Shown piece after piece: positions 55,737 through 64,000 of a stretch of DNA of 64,000 bases; the first letter of the stretch is position 1, and the number at the start of each line of letters is the position of its first letter. The notes under the pieces were generated by a model, which was given only the letters and a program-made list of their open reading frames with translations, made no database searches and was not told where the DNA came from. The position numbers and the translations under genes were made by a program. Origin of the DNA: Coniferiporia sulphurascens (lineage: Eukaryota; Basidiomycota; Agaricomycetes; Hymenochaetales; Hymenochaetaceae); assembly GCA_002794785.1 (NCBI GenBank), contig NBBA01000012.1, positions 372,001-436,000 on the forward strand, read 5' to 3'.

Positions 55737-58700
55737 ATGATAGAGACACTCTCTATCTTGCAGTGGAATGCCGCCCGCTCACTAGCGGCAATACATTCCC
55801 TAATCCCTGTCCTTACAACTGACCCATCCCCCCCACACCTAATTCTTATTCAGGAACCCCCCTGGTATCAAATAGGACTGCAACCCTCACTCACCGACCC
55901 GACCGGTACCCCAGTCCTCAACATCCCAACCATCCCGGGCTACGTACCAGTCCTACCACCAGAGGTCTGCCCTCGGGTAGTCACATACATGTCCAGAGCC
56001 TTCCCCCCAACCTCGTGGTCGATTCTCAGAGCCGCCTCACATGGCACCGATGTACTGATGGTGGAGGTCCGATCCCAACTCACCCTCCGGGTGTGCAACT
56101 ACTACGGAATGCACCCCCCGGACCGAGAAAATGCCTCCCCCCAATACCCAGGTGAGTCCTTCCTTTTCTCACTCCCCTCAGTGCTAGCCACCACTCTACT
56201 TGTGGTGGGCGACTTCAACCGTTGCCACCACATGTGGTCTGAATTCCCTGTTCCATGATGAGATGACTTGGGGGTGCAACCCCTCAATGACTTTTTTCGT
56301 GGGCATGGCCTGGTGCCTGCCCATCTCCCTGACTCTGACTCGCAGCCCGATGGCAAGCGCCTTTGGTGCCCCATTGACATGATTTGGGCCCCACCTGTGG
56401 TCAACCCCGACTCTATTTTAGATTTGGCTACCTCCAATACCTCCCCATTGTCAGACCATGCTATCTTGCATTGGTCACTGCCCTTTCAGCCCCCCCCTCC
56501 TGTCCTAAAGACACACTGGCTGCTACCAGCTGACAAGGAGGAATGGACTGACATCGCCTTCCCTCTCCTCAAAGCAGCCTTTCGACTCCCAGGGCTCGAC
56601 ACCCACACCCTGGACATCAAAGCCAAGGCGGTCATCGACTCTATGGTTGCTGCCCTCCAGCCATTCACCCACCTCACGAAGCCGTCGAAAACGGAAGTTC
56701 CGTGGTGGTCACCCCACTGCAAGACCCTCCTTTCCGCCATCCAGATGGCCACCACCCCCCTCCAGCAATCAGCAGCTCGACGTGCCTTTAAACATGGCGT
56801 TAGGACAGCCAAACAGCAGTTCTACGCCGATCAGGCATCGGAAGCGGACGCCTCCAACATCTGGAACTGGGCCAAGCGTGGCCTTGGCAATCGACCCACC
56901 CCCATCCCATCACTGAAACGACGAGATAGGTCCTTCACCCAAATGGACAATGAAAAAGGTGAGCTCTTTCGAGAAACCTTCTTCATGCCCCCCCCAATCC
57001 CGGCAGAGGCCAACACCCCACCACCACCCTGCCGATTCTCCTCACCAAGCTTACGGGGGCACTGTCCGACACCTCTAACCTGTCGGCACCGGGCCTCTCG
57101 GGAATAGGCTACCGCCCCCTGAAATGGGTTGTGGAAGCTTACCCTAACGAGATTCTCTCGCTTTTCAACAACTGCTTGCGCTTGGGACACCACCCCAAGT
57201 GCTGGCAGGTGGCAAAAGTGGTGATGCTCTGGAAGCCCAACAAGAAAGACCCCTTCTTGCCACGTTCATACCGGCCCATCACTCTCAAGGAGACCCTAGG
57301 GAAACTCCTCGAAAAGATAATCGCTAACCGGCTGCAGTACCTCACTAACACGAGGGATTGGCTGCCACTGAACCAGTATGGGGGGCATCAAGGACATTCG
57401 GTCTATGACACTGCCCAACACCTTTTACAGATTGCAGAGCATGCCCACTCAGAAGGCCTCGTCTGCTCGGTCCTAGCGGTTGACATTCAGGGTTTCTTCG
57501 ACTCAGTGCACCCCCAACTCCTCCACCAACAGCTGTTGGACCTCGGTTGCATGCCAGACATGGCCAACTGGTGTCTGTCCTTCATGACAGATCGGCAGGT
57601 CACTGTCACCTTCGATGGCACCACCCTCCCTACTGCCCCCAAACCCGATTTCGGCACCCCCCAAGGATCGCCAGTATCTCCCATCCTGTCAACGATTTTT
57701 GCAGGGGTGGTCCTCCGGCACTTCCAACAAGCCGGCACCACCGCTTTAGCATATGTCGATGACCACCTACTAATTTGCATAGGTACCTCAGTGGCATCCA
57801 ACTGCCGCGCTCTCACCCACGCCTACCAACAACTCGACACCCTCTTCGGCACCATCAGTCTCAACATTGAAGCTGCCAAGACAGAGTGCCTCCACTTCCA
57901 CCCCCCTTGGCGATGAACTGGCTATGACGGCTGGGACACCGCTGGCGTCCAGGTCGACCCCAACACCCTGATCCGCCCCTCAATCCCACTTCGATGGTTG
58001 GGGATATGGTGGGACCCAGGCCTTTCCTTCAAGCCCCATGTCGAGCGAATGCGCTCCAAAGGGCTCTCCACCCTCGCCGCCCTCCGCATCCTGGGCAATA
58101 CCCAACGCGGCATCTCAGCCCTTCTCCTCCGCCGCCTATACACCTCCTGCATCCACTCAGTCCTGTCATGGGGTGCGCTGGTATGGTACCATGGCCGCCA
58201 CCAAAAAACCTTGGTAAACCATCTCCAGACTGTGCAAAACACGGCCTGTAGGTGGATATTGGGCGTCTTTAAAGGTGCCTCCCCACATTCCACTAATTTT
58301 CTCTGCTCTGTCCCTCCCCTCTCTTTTTACTTCGAGTACATAAAGACTACCCATTCTCTGCAACTATGGCGCACCCCCCACTCTATTGGCCAAAAATTAT
58401 TTAAAAACATAGCTAACAGACCTTTTTCACTTTCTCTGCAGGTCCAAGCACCCCGGGTTCAACAGGTCCCAGCATACACACATCCCCCATGGATGGACCC
58501 TCTGGCTTTCACCAACGGCCGAGTCCTTTTCACCACTCCCATCACCCCAGTCAGCTCCGACACGCACAAACAATTTGTCAGCGCAGCAAGAGCCCTCGGC
58601 CCCACAACACATGTCCAGGTATTCACGGATGGCTCCCGCATAGACAATAAGTCGGGTTCAGCCATCTGCGCCATGCTGGGCACCACCCGCCTCCAGTCAC

Positions 58701-60284
58701 ATCGACTGGAGTCCCCCACCTGCGCCACAGCCACAGACGCCGAGGAATTCTCCCTCGCCACGGCTCCAGGCTGGGCAGCGCGCCGCCTCCCGGCACAACT
58801 GTGTGTCGCATCAGATATTTTCTTTCTATCTGATTCACTGACTGCACTCCACCTTTTCCATACATGGGCCGCTGCCCCCGGTGCCCATCTCCTCCACATC
58901 TGGAAAGCGGGTGTGGAGACTCTGCTGGACTCGTACCCACAGATCACCATTCACTTTGTATGGTGCCCAGGTCACTTGGACATCCCTGGAAATGAATGGG
59001 CTGATTTGGAAGCAAAGCTAGCTATGGAGCTCCCCCCATCCGATCTGAAACCCTCCACCTCCACACTCAAAGAGGTCGCTGTCCGCACTCTCATGGACAG
59101 GTGGACCTTCACACTAGCCCACCCCCTCACCTCCACCACCGACAAATACTTGGTGTTAAGCTCAACGGTTACGTGGTGATTGACATCGGGGCTTCCTGAT
59201 TGTCGAGGCTGATGGTTACGGCAACGGGGCTTCCTTGATGTCGTAAGTCGAAGGTGATTGTCGGTGGGGCTTCCTGATCGACGATGTGGACACAGTAGGC
59301 TTCTTGGAGGAGTCGGGTTACGACAAAGCAACTATTGGCTGAGTAGTGCACGGTAAACTGGTGGTAGCAGATAATGGGCTTGTATGAACAAAGAGCACAA
59401 GCTTAGGGCTTGTGCTGCTGAAGTTACATGCTTATATGCTACTCTATGTGTTTGCTACTGTAGTGACTTGGTTAGGTATGTTTGCCAGACTATGGAAGGT
59501 CATGGAAACTCAAGGAAGGCCTTGGTAATACAAGTACAGTGATCAGTAAGCAAAGCATGCCATGATGGTGCAGTAAGGCGTCATCATGGTGTCTTATGGC
59601 GCAAGACGAAATAAGGATGAGTAAGGCAGAGAAATGGGGGAGTTGCGCTGACTGATGATGATGAAGGAGAAGTGAGTCAGCGCAATAAGGGAAAGTAAAG
59701 GAAAATTGTAACACTTGGCAGTACAGGGCCCCCCCACATGCCACCCAAGAAAACTACCCATGCACTCGGCAGACCACCCCCGGAGTGAGCTATCAGCAGT
59801 CACTCAAGTCCTCTGTCGCGCCGGTCCCTACGGGGGATACTGGCTGAGTTTTGACTCAACCTACTGATGCAGACATGGTTTGATCTCACACTGCAGGTGG
59901 CACAACCATCCCCCATGGCCTGCGCAGTCGACTGCTCACATTCTAGGCGGCTGTAGCACTTTCCAACCCTGGATACGATGCATATGGCCTCCTAGGGACC
60001 CTCTTCCAGTCCACCACACAGAGTGGGCCGATGAAAACCGCCTCCCGGTTTTGCGTCGTTGGCTTCGGCTGATGGGGCACCTAAACTGCCTTTCCGACCG
60101 GACTTCCAGAGCCATCCGACTAGCTTTTGCTGCGATGGACCTCAATGACCACCCAACCGATGAGGATATGGACCTGGACCTCCTATGGGACTACATGCAT
60201 CGTATGCTTGGACCCCGAACCCAGGACTTGGACACAGCCCTATTGGAGCTTTCAGGTATGCTCCCTCCCTTCCCTCTTGACTAG
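55737..60284 (+). pseudogene. ORF2 (endonuclease, RT, RNase H), A4, with solo LTR
   Basis: MIETLSILQWNAARSL, LIQEPPWYQIGLQ, CNYYGMHPPDREN, LLVVGDFNRCHHMW, stop at 56256-56258, DMIWAPPVVNPDS, LSDHAILHW. RT: shift near 57030, VVMLWKPNKKDPFLP, SVLAVDIQGFFDSVHP, GTPQGSPVSPILSTIF, LAYVDDHLLICIGTS, TGA at 57914-57916. From 57998: WILGVFKGASPHSTN, VFTDGSRIDNKSGS, DAEEFSLA, FLSDSLTALHLF, CPGHLDIPGNEWAD, up to STTDKYLV where the LTR sits; then RAGPYGGYWLSF, TGA near 59866 and the tail to LPPFPLD. RT catalytic boxes are intact. Confidence 0.9.
59154..59713. repeat. Solo LTR 4 (560 bp) in A4 ORF2
   Basis: tgttaagctc to attgtaaca with a perfect 5-bp TSD, cttgg (59149-59153 and 59714-59718). A4 RNase H resumes in register after it. 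Confidence 0.95.
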
Positions 60285-60616
60285 CGACTGCCTTTCGAAT
60301 TCCTTTGAATACATCCCAGCCAGCGCTCTTGCCCTCCCTTTCCAATTCTAAGCTTCTTACTTTAACCTGCCCTTAACTGCCTGGTTTGTTCATAGCAATA
60401 TGTATTCCTCCTTCTACCTTTTTTCCTACTAAATAGGGGCTCTTCACACTTCAGCACACCTCTAGGGAGCAGAGCCCCTGCCCAGTTTCGTGCGATGTGC
60501 GATGACGGGTGCCTCCGTTGTTATGTAGTTAGGGCCCCCCCTTCAGGGGGGCAGCTTGTAATTATGTAATACTGCAGGAATAATAATAATAATAATAATA
60601 ATAATTAAAAAAAAAA
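60285..60616 (+). promoter_or_regulatory. LINE 3' UTR and tail (A4)
   Basis: First hairpin GGGGCTCT/AGAGCCCC near 60436 and 60471; C/G hairpin with loop TTCA near 60535-60552; tail of about nine aat units, then A-run, then the TSD. Confidence 0.7.
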
Positions 60617-61931
60617 GCTTGAGGAGTTGCACCTGGATTGATCCATCAGGGTCAGAAAAGGAGAACGCCATGGGGCACTTCTGGAGGGTCAGGAGGTGCT
60701 CTTTGGTGGTGGCAAAGTGAGGGTCGACTACAAAATCGAGGGGACGGAGTGACAGGTTGTTCCGAATTTCGGCCATGAGGGCCTTTGGGGATATGGTGTG
60801 GCTGTTCTGGCCGAATAGGTAGTCCACACAGGGCACCATGGAGATGCAGAGGGCGGACCGGGGGTGGACACGGACGGGGGTAAGCGTGTACTGCTTGGGG
60901 ATCTTGTTGATTGTGACCAAGAGGCACCACTCACGCATGTGGGCCACGAAGGCCACGGAGTGCCGATCTATGATCGTGTCTGTGGCCAGGGAGGCGGAGG
61001 CGGGGCACTTGGCAAAGGAGGTCATGAGGTTCCCTTTAACGTTGAAAGAGGAGGCCAAGACCGTGACCTGGTCAGCATTGGGAAGGGAGGAGAAGAACTC
61101 ACGGGCGGTGGCGGTGAGGCACATTGCCGGGAGCTGGATCTTGGACTTGAGCAAGATCGCCGGGATGAGGACCAGGGTGGGGTCCTTGGCATACATCAGG
61201 GGTGGAGGTGGAACTTGGTGTTGCTTTTTCTTCTTCTTGTGGGTCACTGTTGTGAAAACAGCACCCAGGGCAGGTGCAGCGGGGTTAGGGTTGGAGGCGG
61301 TGGGTGGGGCCAGGGCAGCCGCCACCTGGGCATATGATGTTGGTGCCGCGGCAATGGCGGCCTGGGGGGCGGTGGTGGGGGCCTGTGGGGCACAGGGGGC
61401 GGGCCAGTTGACAAGGGTTGAGACCTGTCGGGAAATGGAGGCGACCTCTGTGGAGAGCTGCTTAAAACAATATTAGTTAGCACAGCCACATTGGGCGAGA
61501 CGTTAGCAGTTCCGGGGGTCCTGGTCTGGGCAGGGGGTTGGGGGGCGGTGGCCGGGGTCCGTTGGCGGGGGGGGGCTGGGGCAAAGGGCGCTGGCAGGGA
61601 GACTTCTGTTCCCTTCCTGGCAAAGTTGTAGGCCATCTCCATGTTGCAGGAGACGATGTATTGGGGGTCCTTCTCATCCCTTAAAATGCCTGTGATGGCC
61701 TGCTGGAGATTCCAATAGAGGTCCCCAACAAATTGCCCTGCGGCCTGGTTGGTCTCGTTGATGTTGGTGCAGAGGGTCTTGCAGTCGAAGTCCTCCAAAG
61801 CATGGGAGAGGGAGTACATGAAGCCCGCCATGTGCGGCTCAAACTGGTCTCGAGGGCAGGGGCGGGGGGTGTGCAGGGAGAGGCTCGCTGTGGAGCACTT
61901 GTGGGTAAGTGGTGGCAAGGGAGTGTGCAGG
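60617..61931 (-). pseudogene. G ORF1 continued, antisense (central and N-terminal part)
   Basis: Family B ORF1 on the minus strand: PRDQFEPHMAGFMYSLSH, QFVGDLYWNLQQ, MEMAYNFARKG, shift near 61440, KKKKKQHQVPPPPLMYAKD, RVHPRSALCISMVPC, VDPHFATTKEHL to QVQLLK at 60617. CPRD keeps the CGA codon that is TGA in B1 and B3. The N-terminus is cut at 61931 by A5 and not recovered in the window. Confidence 0.87.
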
Positions 61932-62581
61932 CATCCTTCTTGACCAGTAACCACCACCATCGACTAGTGTGGGCAGCTAAAACTCCCCCATGTTGACCCA
62001 CAGTGATTACTGGAACGCCCTTCATCGTACCCGACCCACCATCCCCTCAACCTCGTCGGCTAGTCTAGCCACCACCCGAGCCGCCGAAGCTGCCGCCTCT
62101 GCTCAGTGCGAGATGACCCCCACCCCCTACTCGCAAAACCCCCCCCTGGCCCCGACCTCCTCCCTGGATGTCCTCGCACAATCCCCTGCTATAGGCAACT
62201 CCCAACTGATCTCGGCCTACGACTTCACCACCCAAGCACGTGCGGAATCAAGGCAGGCATCCCAAGCCGGCTCCCCAGCAGCCTCGGTAGGATTGATCCA
62301 CGGCTCCAACAAATTCAGTGAGACAGCCCCAGAGATGGCAGTTGACCCCCATACCCCCCCGCAACAGGTGGGAGGCGCAAGCCTCGGGCGGAAACACTCC
62401 TCAGCTGCCATGTCGCCTCTCACACCGAGAGGACCCCCCGCCCAACAACATGAACAGCACACAGCAGGGTTCATGTACTCCCTTACCCGTGCCCTGGACA
62501 ACTTCAACCAGCAAACCAGGGACGCCACCACTGAGACAATAGACATTAATGCGGCACAGTTCATGGGCGACCTCCTCTGGA
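61932..62581 (+). mobile_element. A5: family A LINE, 5' end only
   Basis: Typical 5' terminus; ORF1 ATG at 61990 (MLTHSDYWNALHRTRPTIPS), open to FMGDLLW at about 62580, where B3 begins. The remainder lies beyond the window. N-terminal type as in A3 and A4. Confidence 0.88.
61990..62581 (+). pseudogene. ORF1 N-terminal part, A5 (interrupted)
   Basis: 197 open codons: SLATTRAAEAAASAQ, SAYDFTTQARAESRQAS, TPPQQVGGASLGRKHS, FMYSLTRALDNFNQQTRD, INAAQFMGDLLW. No stop or shift before the B3 insertion; its state further on is unknown. Confidence 0.85.
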
Positions 62582-64000
62582 CACCTTCTTGACCAGTAAC
62601 CACCACCATCGACTAGTGCAGGCAGCTAAAACTCCCCCATGTCGAACCCCAGTGGATACAGGAATGCTCTATGTTCGACTCGACCACCCCTCCTACCCCC
62701 GTCATCGGCCAGGCCGATGCCGACAGGGCCGCCAGGGCCGCCGCCAATTGGGTGGCCACTGGCAACATTGCCACCGCTATGCACGGTACGACCCCCACCC
62801 CCGCCCAAATCGACCCAGGCCTCCCGGCATCATCTCCAGACGCTCTCCAGCTCACCCTGTCCCCCATCATCGGCATCTCGAACAACGAGTTCACTCGCTC
62901 TTTCGCACACATCAGCCGTCCCCCCTCTGTAGGCTCCAACCCCCCGGCCAGCTCCAACGAGTCGGGTGCAATGGACATCCTCGAGAACCTGCACACTCCC
63001 TTGCCGCCACTCACCCACAAGCGCTCTGCAGAGAGCCTCTCCCCGCACACCCCCCACCCCTGCCCTTGAGACCAGTTCGAGCCACACATGGCGGGCTTCA
63101 TGTACTCCCTCTCCTGTGCTTTAGAGGACTTTGACCGCAAAACCCTCTGCACCAACATCACTGAGACCGACACCGCCACCACACAGTTTGTAGGAGACCT
63201 CTTCTGGAACCTCCAACAAACCATCGCAGGCATCATTAGGGATGAGAAGGACCCCCAGTACATCGTCTCCCACAATATGGAGATGGCCTATAACTTTGCT
63301 AGGAAGGGGGCGGAAGCCTCCCTCCCAGCACCCTTCGCCCCAGCTCCCCCCCATCAAAGGACTCCGGCCACCACCCCCCAACCCTCTGCCCAGACCAGGA
63401 CCCCCAGAACCGCTAACATCTCGCCCGATGTGGCCGTGCTGACTAACATTGTTCAGCAGCTTTCCACAGAGGTTGCCTCCATCTCCTGGCAAGTCTCAAC
63501 CCTTGTCAACCGGCCCACCCCCCGTGCCCCACAGGCCCAGAAAGCCCAGGCCCCCACCACCACCACCCAGGCTGCTATCACTACAGCACCTACTTCCTAT
63601 GCCCAGGTGGTGGCTGCACTGGCACCACCCACGGCCTCCAACCCCAACTCCGTTGCACCCACAGTGGGCACCGTCTTTATGATGGTGACCCACAAGAAAA
63701 AGAAAAAGCAACATCAAGTCCCGCCCCCGCCCCCGATGTACGCCAAGGATCTGACCCTGGTCCTTATCCCGGCCATCTCGCTCAAATCTGAGATTCAGCT
63801 CCCAGCTATGCACCTCACCACCACCGCCTGTGAGTTCTTTTCCTCCCTTCCCACTGCTGACCAGGTCACAGTCTTGGCCTCCTCCTTCAATGTGAAGGGG
63901 AACCTTGTGACCTCCTTCGCCAAGCGCCCCACCTCCGCCTCTCCGGCCACAGACACAATCATCGATCGGCACTCCATGGCCTTTGTGGCCCACATGTGCG
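62582..64000 (+). mobile_element. B3: family B LINE, 5' end, runs off the window
   Basis: caccttcttgaccagtaacc 5' terminus, 5' UTR, ORF1 from 62639. Inserted in A5 ORF1. The 3' part is outside. Confidence 0.88.
62639..64000 (+). pseudogene. ORF1 (partial), B3
   Basis: MSNPSGYRNALCSTRPPL, a shift near 62700, ANWVATGNIATAMHGTTP, FTRSFAHISRPPSVGSNP, TGA at 63067-63069 in CP-DQFEPH (CGA in G), FMYSLSCALEDFDRKTL, QFVGDLFWNLQQ, MEMAYNFARKG, a Pro-rich part with a shift near 63360, KKKKKQHQVPPPPPMYAKD and the start of the central domain to the window end. Confidence 0.85.

Larger units (their letters stand above)
52648..55740 (+). pseudogene. ORF1 (zinc-knuckle protein), A4, with inserts K and L
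   Basis: MSTHSDYQNALRHTRPTVPS, SAYDFTAQVRLESRQTS, FMYSLTRALDNFNQQTRG to 53184; after K: TETIDVKAAQFMGDLLWN, a shift near 54289, glutamine run, KKKRQRK, TMYTKDPTLVLTPTVGI to 54813; after L: IDHHSAAYASHMRTE, RVRPWSALCISMVPC, knuckles CEWCQGLGHGTKDC, CCTDCAGAHLTRNHCKLC and CNNCKGDHPATLLAC, MEEI. ATGA overlap at 55737-55740. Apart from the inserts and one shift it is well preserved. Confidence 0.88.

Overview
This window is a host-gene-free nest of eukaryotic retrotransposons. I see no single-copy gene, tRNA, rRNA or CRISPR array in 64 kb. Almost every base can be assigned to non-LTR retrotransposons (LINEs), to noncoding modules fused to LINE 3' ends, or to one ~560-bp solo-LTR family. The LINEs carry two overlapping ORFs: ORF1 with CCHC zinc knuckles; ORF2 with APE-type endonuclease, reverse transcriptase (RT), RNase H and a C-terminal Cys/His segment. 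This layout fits the Tad1/I-like group common in fungi. The source is probably a filamentous fungus, perhaps an agaricomycete; that is inference. Most ORFs are broken, and many breaks are TGA codons where a sister copy has CGA, the footprint of methyl-CpG deamination.

Families (my labels). A: ORF1 ends MEEI, ORF2 starts MIETLSILQWN. B: ORF1 ends MEDQ, ORF2 starts MNRDISILQWN. C: diverged, seen once. D: the antisense host H0 and perhaps the sense fragment H1. M: a ~1.25-kb noncoding module with constant ends, fused at its 3' end to LINE 3' pieces that start at different places. M copies resemble the MINE/WEIRD chimeras known from Magnaporthe.

Layout. 1-5472: H1 tail holding M1 (antisense), itself split by M2 (sense). 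5473-16765: antisense H0 split by full-length A1 (7605-16314); A1 is split by chimera M3, which carries a solo LTR. 16766-17702: antisense fragment E1. 17703-28964: element C1, split by a solo LTR, full-length A2 and small fragment N. 28965-30484: B1. 30485-41502: antisense F and sense B2, head to head. 41503-61931: antisense G, split by the composite A3::M4 (43658-50147), by M5, and by A4 (52582-60616, with inserts K, L and a solo LTR). 61932-64000: A5, then B3, running off the window.

At ten insertions the target-site duplication (TSD) of 12-17 bp can be read directly, so the order of events is well supported. The clearest lesson is that module-LINE chimeras move as units: M2 and M3 each carry their own TSD, and one 15-bp TSD encloses the A3::M4 composite.
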